A stretch of DNA of 64,000 nt from Loxodes magnus (lineage: Eukaryota > Ciliophora > Karyorelictea > Loxodida > Loxodidae), in NCBI GenBank assembly GCA_946699065.1, contig CAMPDV010002054.1, positions 1-64,000 on the forward strand, given 5' to 3'. The position numbers were made by a program, and so were the translations under genes. Within the stretch, counting starts at the first letter, position 1. Each line of letters begins with the position of its first letter. Below, piece by piece: positions 1 through 12,220 of the stretch. Under the pieces are notes generated by a model. The model ran no database searches. It was given only the letters and a program-made list of their open reading frames with translations, and had not been told where the DNA came from.

Positions 1-3000
1 GTATTTTGAAAAGTGAATAAGTAAAGTAAGAAAAGAAGATAGAATTTCAGTTTTAAGGAGTATGCTTTGAGAAGTAATAAGTATTTAAAAAGTGAATAAG
101 TAAAGTAAGAAAAGAAGATAGAATTTCAGTTTTAAGGAGTATGCTTTGAGAAGTAATAAGTATTTTGAAAAGTGAATAAGTAAAGTAAGAAAAGAAGATA
201 GAATTTCAGTTTTAAGGAGTATGCTTTGAGAAGTAATAAGTATTTTAAAAAGTGAAGAAGTAAAGTAAGAAAAGAAGATAGAATTTCAGTTTTAAGGAGT
301 ATGCTTTGAGAAGTAATAAGTATTTAGAAAAGTGAATAAGTAAAGTAAGAAAAGAAGATAGAATTTCAGTTTTAAGGAGTATGCTTTGAGAAGTAATAAG
401 TATTTTAAAAAGTGAAGAAGTAAAGTAAGAAAAGAAGATAGAATTTCAGTTTTAAGGAGTATGCTTTGAGAATTAATAAGTATTTAAAAAGTGAAGAAGT
501 AAAGTAAGAAAAGAAGATAGAATTTCAGTTTTAAGGAGTATGCTTTGAGAAGTAATAAGTATTTAGAAAAGTGAATAAGTAAAGTAAGAAAAGAAGATAG
601 AATTTCAGTTTAAAGGAGTATGCTTTGAGAAGTAATAAGTATTTTAAAAGTGAAGAAGTAAAGTAAGAAAAGAAGATAGAATTTCAGTTTTAAGGAGTAT
701 GCTTTGAGAAGTAATAAGTATTTAGAAAAGTGAATAAGTAAAGTAAGAAAAGAAGATAGAATTTCAGTTTTAAGGAGTATGCTTTGAGAAGTAATAAGTA
801 TTTAGAAAAGTGAATAAGTAAAGTAAGAAAAGAAGATAGAATTTCAGTTTTAAGGAGTATGCTTTGAGAAGTAATTAGTATTTAGAAAAGTGAAGAAGTA
901 AAGTAAGAAAAGAAGATAGAATTTCAGTTTAAAGGAGTATGCTTTGAGAAGTAATTAGTATTTAGAAAGTGAAGAAGTAAAGTAAGAAAAGAAGATAGAA
1001 TTTCAGTTTTAAGGAGTATGCTTTGAGAAGTAATAAGTATTTTGAAAAGTGAAGAAGTAAAGTAAGAAAAGAAGATAGAATTTCAGTTTTAAGGAGTATG
1101 CTTTGAGAAGTAATAAGTATTTTAAAAAGTGAAGAAGTAAAGTAAGAAAAGAAGATAGAATTTCAGTTTTAAGGAGTATGCTTTGAGAAGTAATAAGTAT
1201 TTTGAAAAGTGAATAAGTAAAGTAAGAAAAGAAGATAGAATTTCAGTTTTAAGTAGTATGCTTTGAGAAGTAATAAGTATTTAGAAAAGTGAATAAGTAA
1301 AGTAAGAAAAGAAGATAGAATTTCAGTTTTAAGGAGTATGCTTTGAGAAGTAATAAGTATTTTGAAAAGTGAATAAGTAAAGTAAGAAAAGAAGATAGAA
1401 TTTCAGTTTTAAGGAGTATGCTTTGAGAAGTAATAAGTATTTTGAAAAGTGAAGAAGTAAAGTAAGAAAAGAAGATAGAATTTCAGTTTTAAGGAGTATG
1501 CTTTGAGAAGTAATAAGTATTTTAAAAAGTGAAGAAGTAAAGTAAGAAAAGAAGATAGAATTTCAGTTTTAAGGAGTATGCTTTGAGAAGTAATAAGTAT
1601 TTTAAAAAGTGAAGAAGTAAAGTAAGAAAAGAAGATAGAATTTCAGTTTTAAGGAGTATGCTTTGAGAAGTAATAAGTATTTTAAAAAGTGAAGAAGTAA
1701 AGTAAGAAAAGAAGATAGAATTTCAGTTTTAAGGAGTATGCTTTGAGAAGTAATAAGTATTTAGAAAAGTGAAGAAGTAAAGTAAGAAAAGAAGATAGAA
1801 TTTCAGTTTAAAGGAGTATGCTTTGAGAAGTAATAAGTATTTTAAAAAGTGAATAAGTAAAGTAAGAAAAGAAGATAGAGTTTCAGTTTTAAGGAGTATG
1901 CTTTGAGAAGTAATAAGTATTTTGAAAAGTGAAGAAGTAAAGTAAGAAAAGAAGATAGAATTTCAGTTTTAAGGAGTATGCTTTGAGAAGTAATAAGTAT
2001 TTTAAAAAGTGAAGAAGTAAAGTAAGAAAAGAAGATAGAATTTCAGTTTTAAGGAGTATGCTTTGAGAAGTAATAAGTATTTTGAAAAGTGAAGAAGTAA
2101 AGTAAGAAAAGAAGATAGAATTTCAGTTTTAAGGAGTATGCTTTGAGAAGTAATAAGTATTTAGAAAAGTGAAGAAGTAAAGTAAGAAAAGAAGATAGAA
2201 TTTCAGTTTAAAGGAGTATGCTTTGAGAAGTAATAAGTATTTTAAAAAGTGAATAAGTAAAGTAAGAAAAGAAGATAGAGTTTCAGTTTTAAGGAGTATG
2301 CTTTGAGAAGTAATAAGTATTTTGAAAAGTGAAGAAGTAAAGTAAGAAAAGAAGATAGAATTTCAGTTTTAAGGAGTATGCTTTGAGAAGTAATAAGTAT
2401 TTTAAAAAGTGAATAAGTAAAGTAAGAAAAGAAGATAGAGTTTCAGTTTTAAGGAGTATGCTTTGAGAAGTAATAAGTATTTTGAAAAGTGAAGAAGTAA
2501 AGTAAGAAAAGAAGATAGAATTTCAGTTTTAAGGAGTATGCTTTGAGAAGTAATAAGTATTTTAAAAAGTGAAGAAGTAAAGTAAGAAAAGAAGATAGAA
2601 TTTCAGTTTTAAGGAGTATGCTTTGAGAAGTAATAAGTATTTAGAAAAGTGAATAAGTAAAGTAAGAAAAGAAGATAGAATTTCAGTTTTAAGGAGTATG
2701 CTTTGAGAAGTAATAAGTATTTTAAAAAGTGAAGAAGTAAAGTAAGAAAAGAAGATAGAATTTCAGTTTTAAGGAGTATGCTTTGAGAAGTAATAAGTAT
2801 TTTGAAAAGTGAATAAGTAAAGTAAGAAAAGAAGATAGAGTTTCAGTTTTAAGGAGTATGCTTTGAGAAGTAATAAGTATTTAGAAAAGTGAAGAAGTAA
2901 AGTAAGAAAAGAAGATAGAATTTCAGTTTTAAGGAGTATGCTTTGAGAAGTAATAAGTATTTAGAAAAGTGAATAAGTAAAGTAAGAAAAGAAGATAGAA

Positions 3001-3090
3001 TTTCAGTTTTAAGGAGTATGCTTTGAGAAGTAATAAGTATTTAGAAAAGTGAATAAGTAAAGTAAGAAAAGAAGATAGAGTTTCAGTTTT
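1..3090 (+). repeat. Satellite domain 1
   Basis: About 39 monomers, mostly differing only at 66-67 (TA, AG or TG) and 77 (G or T), with position 23 G appearing from about 1,879. Several 79-bp copies occur near 80-90, 480, 645 and 960, each with one base missing from the A/T run at 61-71. A five-monomer block (about 1,761-2,160) recurs in part 400 bp later, at 2,161-2,400, identified by the order AG/77G, TA/77T with GAGTTT, then TG/77G. The deleted variants A and B, C42 and the 86-bp variant C are absent here. Confidence 0.8.
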
Positions 3091-3092
3091 AA

Positions 3093-3116
3093 GGATTATT
3101 TTTTAGAAATAATAAG
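3093..3116 (+). repeat. Variant A monomer segment, copy 1
   Basis: GGATTATTTTTTAGAAATAA replaces the usual GGAGTATGCTTTGAGAAGTAA, giving a monomer one base short. It is preceded by three AG-type monomers, the last with GAGTTT at 22-27, and followed one repeat later by GTATTCGTTGAG. This fixed context is shared by all six A copies, so they descend from one block by duplication and are not recurrent mutations. Confidence 0.9.
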
Positions 3117-4209
3117 TATTTTAAAAAGTGAATAAGTAAAGTAAGAAAAGAAGATAGAATTTCAGTTTTAAGGAGTATTCGTTGAGAAGTAATAAGTATT
3201 TAGAAAAGTGAATAAGTAAAGTAAGAAAAGAAGATAGAATTTCAGTTTAAAGGAGTATGCTTTGAGAAGTAATAAGTATTTAGAAAAGTGAATAAGTAAA
3301 GTAAGAAAAGAAGATAGAATTTCAGTTTTAAGGAGTATGCTTTGAGAATTAATAAGTATTTTGAAAAGTGAAGAAGTAAAGTAAGAAAAGAAGATAGAAT
3401 TTCAGTTTTAAGGAGTATGCTTTGAGAAGTAATAAGTATTTTAAAAAGTGAAGAAGTAAAGTAAGAAAAGAAGATAGAATTTCAGTTTTAAGGAGTATGC
3501 TTTGAGAAGTAATAAGTATTTAGAAAAGTGAATAAGTAAAGTAAGAAAAGAAGATAGAATTTCAGTTTTAAGGAGTATGCTTTGAGAAGTAATAAGTATT
3601 TTAAAAAGTGAATAAGTAAAGTAAGAAAAGAAGATAGAATTTCAGTTTTAAGGAGTATGCTTTGAGAAGTAATAGTATTTAGAAAAGTGAAGAAGTAAAG
3701 TAAGAAAAGAAGATAGAATTTCAGTTTAAAGGAGTATGCTTTGAGAAGTAAAAAGTATTTAGAAAAGTGAAGAAGTAAAGTAAGAAAAGAAGATAGAGTT
3801 TCAGTTTAAGGAGTATGCTTTGAGAAGTAAAAAGTATTTAGAAAAGTGAAGAAGTAAAGTAAGAAAAGAAGATAGAGTTTCAGTTTTAAGGAGTATGCTT
3901 TGAGAAGTAATAAGTATTTAGAAAAGTGAATAAGTAAAGTAAGAAAAGAAGATAGAATTTCAGTTTTAAGGAGTATGCTTTGAGAAGTAATAAGTATTTT
4001 AAAAAGTGAAGAAGTAAAGTAAGAAAAGAAGATAGAGTTTCAGTTTTAAGGAGTATGCTTTGAGAAGTAATAAGTATTTAGAAAAGTGAATAAGTAAAGT
4101 AAGAAAAGAAGATAGAATTTCAGTTTAAAGGAGTATGCTTTGAGAATTAATAAGTATTTTAAAAAGTGAAGAAGTAAAGTAAGAAAAGAAGATAGAGTTT
4201 CAGTTTTAA

Positions 4210-4233
4210 GGAGTATTTTTTAGAAGTAATAAG
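4210..4233 (+). repeat. Variant B monomer segment, copy 1
   Basis: GGAGTATTTTTTAGAAGTAA replaces GGAGTATGCTTTGAGAAGTAA, one base short. Each of the seven B copies is preceded by GAGTTT at 22-27 and followed by a monomer with TTTTGAAAA and 77T. That shared haplotype points to common descent. In all copies but this one, three AATTAATAAG monomers precede the B segment, or two in the case of copy 6. Confidence 0.88.
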
Positions 4234-4846
4234 TATTTTGAAAAGTGAATAAGTAAAGTAAGAAAAGAAGATAGAATTTCAGTTTTAAGGAGTATGCTTT
4301 GAGAAGTAATAAGTATTTAAAAAGTGAATAAGTAAAGTAAGAAAAGAAGATAGAATTTCAGTTTTAAGGAGTATGCTTTAGAAGTAATAAGTATTTTGAA
4401 AAGTGAAGAAGTAAAGTAAGAAAAGAAGATAGAATTTCAGTTTTAAGGAGTATGCTTTGAGAAGTAATAAGTATTTTAAAAAGTGAAGAAGTAAAGTAAG
4501 AAAAGAAGATAGAATTTCAGTTTTAAGGAGTATGCTTTGAGAAGTAATAAGTATTTTAAAAAGTGAAGAAGTAAAGTAAGAAAAGAAGATAGAGTTTCAG
4601 TTTTAAGGAGTATGCTTTGAGAAGTAATAAGTATTTAGAAAAGTGAAGAAGTAAAGTAAGAAAAGAAGATAGAATTTCAGTTTTAAGGAGTATGCTTTGA
4701 GAAGTAATAAGTATTTAGAAAAGTGAATAAGTAAAGTAAGAAAAGAAGATAGAATTTCAGTTTTAAGGAGTATGCTTTGAGAAGTAATAAGTATTTAGAA
4801 AAGTGAATAAGTAAAGTAAGAAAAGAAGATAGAGTTTCAGTTTTAA

Positions 4847-4870
4847 GGATTATTTTTTAGAAATAATAAG
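4847..4870 (+). repeat. Variant A monomer segment, copy 2
   Basis: Same altered segment as copy 1, 1,754 bp downstream, with the same preceding AG-type monomers and the same following TTCGTTGAG monomer at about 4,931. It is the A copy of the 4.44-6.90 kb duplication. Confidence 0.9.
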
Positions 4871-5484
4871 TATTTTAAAAAGTGAATAAGTAAAGTAAGA
4901 AAAGAAGATAGAATTTCAGTTTTAAGGAGTATTCGTTGAGAAGTAATAAGTATTTAGAAAAGTGAATAAGTAAAGTAAGAAAAGAAGATAGAATTTCAGT
5001 TTAAAGGAGTATGCTTTAGAAGTAATAAGAATTTTGAAAAGTGAAGAAGTAAAGTAAGAAAAGAAGATAGAATTTCAGTTTTAAGGAGTATGCTTTGAGA
5101 AGTAATAAGTATTTTAAAAAGTGAAGAAGTAAAGTAAGAAAAGAAGATAGAATTTCAGTTTTAAGGAGTATGCTTTGAGAAGTAATAAGTATTTTAAAAA
5201 GTGAAGAAGTAAAGTAAGAAAAGAAGATAGAATTTCAGTTTTAAGGAGTATGCTTTGAGAATTAATAAGTATTTTAAAAAGTGAAGAAGTAAAGTAAGAA
5301 AAGAAGATAGAATTTCAGTTTTAAGGAGTATGCTTTGAGAATTAATAAGTATTTTAAAAAGTGAAGAAGTAAAGTAAGAAAAGAAGATAGAATTTCAGTT
5401 TTAAGGAGTATGCTTTGAGAATTAATAAGTATTTTAAAAAGTGAAGAAGTAAAGTAAGAAAAGAAGATAGAGTTTCAGTTTTAA

Positions 5485-5508
5485 GGAGTATTTTTTAGAA
5501 GTAATAAG
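5485..5508 (+). repeat. Variant B monomer segment, copy 2
   Basis: Same altered segment, preceded by three AATTAATAAG monomers. It pairs with copy 4 at an offset of 3,834 bp. Confidence 0.88.
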
Positions 5509-6682
5509 TATTTTGAAAAGTGAATAAGTAAAGTAAGAAAAGAAGATAGAATTTCAGTTTTAAGGAGTATGCTTTGAGAAGTAATAAGTATTTAGAAAAG
5601 TGAATAAGTAAAGTAAGAAAAGAAGATAGAATTTCAGTTTTAAGGAGTATGCTTTGAGAAGTAATAAGTATTTTAAAAAGTGAAGAAGTAAAGTAAGAAA
5701 AGAAGATAGAATTTTAGTTTTAAGGAGTATGCTTTGAGAAGTAATAAGTATTTAGAAAAGTGAATAAGTAAAGTAAGAAAAGAAGATAGAATTTCAGTTT
5801 TAAGGAGTATGCTTTGAGAAGTAATAAGTATTTTAAAAAGTGAATAAGTAAAGTAAGAAAAGAAGATAGAGTTTCAGTTTTAAGGAGTATGCTTTGAGAA
5901 GTAATAAGTATTTTAAAAAGTGAAGAAGTAAAGTAAGAAAAGAAGATAGAATTTCAGTTTTAAGGAGTATGCTTTGAGAATTAATAAGTATTTTAAAAAG
6001 TGAATAAGTAAAGTAAGAAAAGAAGATAGAATTTCAGTTTTAAGGAGTATGCTTTGAGAAGTAATAAGTATTTAGAAAAGTGAATAAGTAAAGTAAGAAA
6101 AGAAGATAGAATTTCAGTTTTAAGGAGTATGCTTTGAGAAGTAATAAGTATTTTAAAAAGTGAAGAAGTAAAGTAAGAAAAGAAGATAGAATTTCAGTTT
6201 AAAGGAGTATGCTTTAGAAGTAATAAGAATTTTGAAAAGTGAAGAAGTAAAGTAAGAAAAGAAGATAGAATTTCAGTTTTAAGGAGTATGCTTTGAGAAG
6301 TAATAAGTATTTTAAAAAGTGAATAAGTAAAGTAAGAAAAGAAGATAGAGTTTCAGTTTTAAGGAGTATGCTTTGAGAAGTAATAAGTATTTTAAAAAGT
6401 GAAGAAGTAAAGTAAGAAAAGAAGATAGAATTTCAGTTTTAAGGAGTATGCTTTGAGAATTAATAAGTATTTTAAAAAGTGAAGAAGTAAAGTAAGAAAA
6501 GAAGATAGAATTTCAGTTTTAAGGAGTATGCTTTGAGAATTAATAAGTATTTTAAAAAGTGAAGAAGTAAAGTAAGAAAAGAAGATAGAATTTCAGTTTT
6601 AAGGAGTATGCTTTGAGAATTAATAAGTATTTTAAAAAGTGAAGAAGTAAAGTAAGAAAAGAAGATAGAGTTTCAGTTTTAA

Positions 6683-6706
6683 GGAGTATTTTTTAGAAGT
6701 AATAAG
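6683..6706 (+). repeat. Variant B monomer segment, copy 3
   Basis: Same altered segment, 1,198 bp after copy 2. It pairs with copy 5 at an offset of 3,835 bp. Confidence 0.88.
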
Positions 6707-7561
6707 TATTTTGAAAAGTGAATAAGTAAAGTAAGAAAAGAAGATAGAATTTCAGTTTTAAGGAGTATGCTTTGAGAAGTAATAAGTATTTTAAAAAGTG
6801 AAGAAGTAAAGTAAGAAAAGAAGATAGAATTTCAGTTTTAAGGAGTATGCTTTGAGAAGTAATAAGTATTTAGAAAAGTGAAGAAGTAAAGTAAGAAAAG
6901 AAGATAGAGTTTCAGTTTTAAGGAGTATGCTTTGAGAAGTAATAAGTATTTTAAAAAGTGAAGAAGTAAAGTAAGAAAAGAAGATAGAATTTCAGTTTAA
7001 AGGAGTATGCTTTGAGAAGTAAAAAGTATTTAGAAAAGTGAAGAAGTAAAGTAAGAAAAGAAGATAGAATTTCAGTTTTAAGGAGTATGCTTTGAGAAGT
7101 AATAAGTATTTTAAAAAGTGAAGAAGTAAAGTAAGAAAAGAAGATAGAATTTCAGTTTTAAGGAGTATGCTTTGAGAAGTAATAAGTATTTTAAAAAGTG
7201 AAGAAGTAAAGTAAGAAAAGAAGATAGAATTTCAGTTTTAAGGAGTATGCTTTGAGAAGTAATAAGTATTTTAAAAAGTGAAGAAGTAAAGTAAGAAAAG
7301 AAGATAGAGTTTCAGTTTTAAGGAGTATGCTTTGAGAAGTAATAAGTATTTAGAAAAGTGAAGAAGTAAAGTAAGAAAAGAAGATAGAATTTCAGTTTTA
7401 AGGAGTATGCTTTGAGAAGTAATAAGTATTTAGAAAAGTGAATAAGTAAAGTAAGAAAAGAAGATAGAATTTCAGTTTTAAGGAGTATGCTTTGAGAAGT
7501 AATAAGTATTTAGAAAAGTGAATAAGTAAAGTAAGAAAAGAAGATAGAGTTTCAGTTTTAA

Positions 7562-7585
7562 GGATTATTTTTTAGAAATAATAAG
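7562..7585 (+). repeat. Variant A monomer segment, copy 3
   Basis: Same altered segment, with the TTCGTTGAG monomer following at about 7,646. It lies 1,119 bp before copy 4. That spacing is reproduced exactly between copies 5 and 6. Confidence 0.9.
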
Positions 7586-8680
7586 TATTTTAAAAAGTGA
7601 ATAAGTAAAGTAAGAAAAGAAGATAGAATTTCAGTTTTAAGGAGTATTCGTTGAGAAGTAATAAGTATTTAGAAAAGTGAATAAGTAAAGTAAGAAAAGA
7701 AGATAGAATTTCAGTTTTAAGGAGTATGCTTTGAGAAGTAATAAGAATTTTGAAAAGTGAAGAAGTAAAGTAAGAAAAGAAGATAGAATTTCAGTTTTAA
7801 GGAGTATGCTTTGAGAAGTAATAAGTATTTTAAAAAGTGAAGAAGTAAAGTAAGAAAAGAAGATAGAATTTCAGTTTTAAGGAGTATGCTTTGAGAAGTA
7901 ATAAGTATTTAGAAAAGTGAATAAGTAAAGTAAGAAAAGAAGATAGAATTTCAGTTTTAAGGAGTATGCTTTGAGAAGTAATAAGTATTTTAAAAAGTGA
8001 ATAAGTAAAGTAAGAAAAGAAGATAGAGTTTCAGTTTTAAGGAGTATGCTTTGAGAAGTAATAAGTATTTTAAAAAGTGAAGAAGTAAAGTAAGAAAAGA
8101 AGATAGAATTTCAGTTTAAAGGAGTATGCTTTGAGAAGTAAAAAGTATTTAGAAAAGTGAAGAAGTAAAGTAAGAAAAGAAGATAGAATTTCAGTTTTAA
8201 GGAGTATGCTTTGAGAAGTAATAAGTATTTTAAAAAGTGAAGAAGTAAAGTAAGAAAAGAAGATAGAATTTCAGTTTTAAGGAGTATGCTTTGAGAAGTA
8301 ATAAGTATTTTAAAAAGTGAAGAAGTAAAGTAAGAAAAGAAGATAGAATTTCAGTTTTAAGGAGTATGCTTTGAGAAGTAATAAGTATTTTAAAAAGTGA
8401 AGAAGTAAAGTAAGAAAAGAAGATAGAGTTTCAGTTTTAAGGAGTATGCTTTGAGAAGTAATAAGTATTTAGAAAAGTGAAGAAGTAAAGTAAGAAAAGA
8501 AGATAGAATTTCAGTTTTAAGGAGTATGCTTTGAGAAGTAATAAGTATTTAGAAAAGTGAATAAGTAAAGTAAGAAAAGAAGATAGAATTTCAGTTTTAA
8601 GGAGTATGCTTTGAGAAGTAATAAGTATTTAGAAAAGTGAATAAGTAAAGTAAGAAAAGAAGATAGAGTTTCAGTTTTAA

Positions 8681-8704
8681 GGATTATTTTTTAGAAATAA
8701 TAAG
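8681..8704 (+). repeat. Variant A monomer segment, copy 4
   Basis: Same altered segment, exactly 3,834 bp after copy 2 and 5,674 bp before copy 6. It therefore belongs to both of the large duplications in this domain. Confidence 0.9.
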
Positions 8705-9318
8705 TATTTTAAAAAGTGAATAAGTAAAGTAAGAAAAGAAGATAGAATTTCAGTTTTAAGGAGTATTCGTTGAGAAGTAATAAGTATTTAGAAAAGTGAA
8801 TAAGTAAAGTAAGAAAAGAAGATAGAATTTCAGTTTAAAGGAGTATGCTTTAGAAGTAATAAGAATTTTGAAAAGTGAAGAAGTAAAGTAAGAAAAGAAG
8901 ATAGAATTTCAGTTTTAAGGAGTATGCTTTGAGAAGTAATAAGTATTTTAAAAAGTGAAGAAGTAAAGTAAGAAAAGAAGATAGAATTTCAGTTTTAAGG
9001 AGTATGCTTTGAGAAGTAATAAGTATTTTAAAAAGTGAAGAAGTAAAGTAAGAAAAGAAGATAGAATTTCAGTTTTAAGGAGTATGCTTTGAGAATTAAT
9101 AAGTATTTTAAAAAGTGAAGAAGTAAAGTAAGAAAAGAAGATAGAATTTCAGTTTTAAGGAGTATGCTTTGAGAATTAATAAGTATTTTAAAAAGTGAAG
9201 AAGTAAAGTAAGAAAAGAAGATAGAATTTCAGTTTTAAGGAGTATGCTTTGAGAATTAATAAGTATTTTAAAAAGTGAAGAAGTAAAGTAAGAAAAGAAG
9301 ATAGAGTTTCAGTTTTAA

Positions 9319-9342
9319 GGAGTATTTTTTAGAAGTAATAAG
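9319..9342 (+). repeat. Variant B monomer segment, copy 4
   Basis: Same altered segment, 3,834 bp after copy 2 and 5,674 bp before copy 7. Confidence 0.88.
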
Positions 9343-10517
9343 TATTTTGAAAAGTGAATAAGTAAAGTAAGAAAAGAAGATAGAATTTCAGTTTTAAGGA
9401 GTATGCTTTGAGAAGTAATAAGTATTTAGAAAAGTGAATAAGTAAAGTAAGAAAAGAAGATAGAATTTCAGTTTTAAGGAGTATGCTTTGAGAAGTAATA
9501 AGTATTTTAAAAAGTGAAGAAGTAAAGTAAGAAAAGAAGATAGAATTTTAGTTTTAAGGAGTATGCTTTGAGAAGTAATAAGTATTTAGAAAAGTGAATA
9601 AGTAAAGTAAGAAAAGAAGATAGAATTTCAGTTTTAAGGAGTATGCTTTGAGAAGTAATAAGTATTTTAAAAAGTGAATAAGTAAAGTAAGAAAAGAAGA
9701 TAGAGTTTCAGTTTTAAGGAGTATGCTTTGAGAAGTAATAAGTATTTTAAAAAGTGAAGAAGTAAAGTAAGAAAAGAAGATAGAATTTCAGTTTTAAGGA
9801 GTATGCTTTGAGAATTAATAAGTATTTTAAAAAGTGAATAAGTAAAGTAAGAAAAGAAGATAGAATTTCAGTTTTAAGGAGTATGCTTTGAGAAGTAATA
9901 AGTATTTAGAAAAGTGAATAAGTAAAGTAAGAAAAGAAGATAGAATTTCAGTTTTAAGGAGTATGCTTTGAGAAGTAATAAGTATTTTAAAAAGTGAAGA
10001 AGTAAAGTAAGAAAAGAAGATAGAATTTCAGTTTTAAGGAGTATTCGTTGAGAAGTAATAAGTATTTAGAAAAGTGAAGAAGTAAAGTAAGAAAAGAAGA
10101 TAGAATTTCAGTTTTAAGGAGTATGCTTTGAGAAGTAATAAGTATTTTAAAAAGTGAATAAGTAAAGTAAGAAAAGAAGATAGAGTTTCAGTTTTAAGGA
10201 GTATGCTTTGAGAAGTAATAAGTATTTTAAAAAGTGAAGAAGTAAAGTAAGAAAAGAAGATAGAATTTCAGTTTTAAGGAGTATGCTTTGAGAATTAATA
10301 AGTATTTTAAAAAGTGAAGAAGTAAAGTAAGAAAAGAAGATAGAATTTCAGTTTTAAGGAGTATGCTTTGAGAATTAATAAGTATTTTAAAAAGTGAAGA
10401 AGTAAAGTAAGAAAAGAAGATAGAATTTCAGTTTTAAGGAGTATGCTTTGAGAATTAATAAGTATTTTAAAAAGTGAAGAAGTAAAGTAAGAAAAGAAGA
10501 TAGAGTTTCAGTTTTAA

Positions 10518-10541
10518 GGAGTATTTTTTAGAAGTAATAAG
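10518..10541 (+). repeat. Variant B monomer segment, copy 5
   Basis: Same altered segment, near the downstream end of the second copy of the 2.47 kb duplication. Confidence 0.88.
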
Positions 10542-12196
10542 TATTTTGAAAAGTGAATAAGTAAAGTAAGAAAAGAAGATAGAATTTCAGTTTTAAGGAG
10601 TATGCTTTGAGAAGTAATAAGTATTTTAAAAAGTGAAGAAGTAAAGTAAGAAAAGAAGATAGAATTTCAGTTTTAAGGAGTATGCTTTGAGAAGTAATAA
10701 GTATTTAGAAAAGTGAAGAAGTAAAGTAAGAAAAGAAGATAGAATTTCAGTTTTAAGGAGTATGCTTTGAGAAGTAATAAGTATTTAGAAAAGTGAATAA
10801 GTAAAGTAAGAAAAGAAGATAGAATTTCAGTTTTAAGTAGTATGCTTTGAGAATTAATGAGTATTTTAAAAAGTGAAGAAGTAAAGTAAGAAAAGAAGAT
10901 AGAATTTCAGTTTTAAGGAGTATGCTTTGAGAAGTAATAAGTATTTTAAAAAGTGAAGAAGTAAAGTAAGAAAAGAAGATAGAATTTCAGTTTAAAGGAG
11001 TATGCTTTGAGAAGTAAAAAGTATTTAGAAAAGTGAAGAAGTAAAGTAAGAAAAGAAGATAGAATTTCAGTTTTAAGGAGTATGCTTTGAGAAGTAATAA
11101 GTATTTTAAAAAGTGAAGAAGTAAAGTAAGAAAAGAAGATAGAATTTCAGTTTTAAGGAGTATGCTTTGAGAAGTAATAAGTATTTTAAAAAGTGAAGAA
11201 GTAAAGTAAGAAAAGAAGATAGAATTTCAGTTTTAAGGAGTATGCTTTGAGAAGTAATAAGTATTTTAAAAAGTGAATAAGTAAAGTAAGAAAAGAAGAT
11301 AGAATTTCAGTTTTAAGGAGTATGCTTTGAGAATTAATAAGTATTTTAAAAAGTGAAGAAGTAAAGTAAGAAAAGAAGATAGAATTTCAGTTTTAAGGAG
11401 TATGCTTTGAGAATTAATAAGTATTTTAAAAAGTGAAGAAGTAAAGTAAGAAAAGAAGATAGAATTTCAGTTTTAAGGAGTATGCTTTGAGAAGTAATAA
11501 GTATTTAGAAAAGTGAATAAGTAAAGTAAGAAAAGAAGATAGAATTTCAGTTTAAAGGAGTATGCTTTGAGAAGTAATAAGTATTTAGAAAAGTGAATAA
11601 GTAAAGTAAGAAAAGAAGATAGAATTTCAGTTTTAAGGAGTATGCTTTGAGAAGTAATTAGTATTTAGAAAAGTGAAGAAGTAAAGTAAGAAAAGAAGAT
11701 AGAATTTCAGTTTAAAGGAGTATGCTTTGAGAAGTAATAAGTATTTTAAAAAGTGAAGAAGTAAAGTAAGAAAAGAAGATAGAATTTCAGTTTTAAGGAG
11801 TATGCTTTGAGAAGTAATAAGTATTTTAAAAAGTGAAGAAGTAAAGTAAGAAAAGAAGATAGAATTTCAGTTTTAAGGAGTATGCTTTGAGAAGTAATAA
11901 GTATTTAGAAAAGTGAATAAGTAAAGTAAGAAAAGAAGATAGAGTTTCAGTTTTAAGTAGTATGCTTTGAGAAGTAATAAGTATTTAGAAAAGTGAAGAA
12001 GTAAAGTAAGAAAAGAAGATAGAATTTCAGTTTTAAGGAGTATGCTTTGAGAATTAATAAGTATTTTAAAAAGTGAAGAAGTAAAGTAAGAAAAGAAGAT
12101 AGAATTTCAGTTTTAAGGAGTATGCTTTGAGAATTAATAAGTATTTTAAAAAGTGAAGAAGTAAAGTAAGAAAAGAAGATAGAGTTTCAGTTTTAA

Positions 12197-12220
12197 GGAG
12201 TATTTTTTAGAAGTAATAAG
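12197..12220 (+). repeat. Variant B monomer segment, copy 6
   Basis: Same altered segment. It relates to copy 3 at 5,514 bp, which is 160 bp (two monomers) less than the 5,674 bp offset just downstream. Two extra monomers sit at about 12,460-12,620 compared with the earlier copy. Confidence 0.88.

Larger units (their letters stand above)
4440..6905 (+). repeat. 2.47 kb duplicated block, copy 1
   Basis: The monomer order here is repeated at 8,275-10,740 with a constant offset of 3,834-3,835 bp, checked at variant A (4,847 to 8,681), at both B variants (5,485 to 9,319 and 6,683 to 10,518) and at the rare GAATTTTAG monomer (about 5,711 to 9,545). One monomer differs: the copy with GCTTTAGAAG and ATAAGAATTTTG near 6,210-6,240 is replaced by a TTCGTTGAG monomer near 10,041. 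Boundaries are approximate, taken where the variant order stops matching. Confidence 0.85.
6890..9805 (+). repeat. 2.9 kb duplicated block, copy 1
   Basis: Repeated at 12,565-15,480 with a constant 5,674 bp offset. I verified this at the AAAAAG monomer (7,021 to 12,695), at variant A (7,562 to 13,236 and 8,681 to 14,355), at the ATAAGAATTTTG monomer (about 7,741 to 13,415) and at variant B (9,319 to 14,993). No length difference was seen between the copies. The match ends where 9,805 has AATTAATAAG and TTTTAAAA but 15,480 has AAGTAATAAG and TTTTGAAA. Confidence 0.87.
8275..10740 (+). repeat. 2.47 kb duplicated block, copy 2
   Basis: Second copy of 4,440-6,905. Its first 1.5 kb also belongs to the 5,674-bp-offset duplication, so the A-to-B region exists three times (about 4.85, 8.68 and 14.36 kb). 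Confidence 0.85.
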
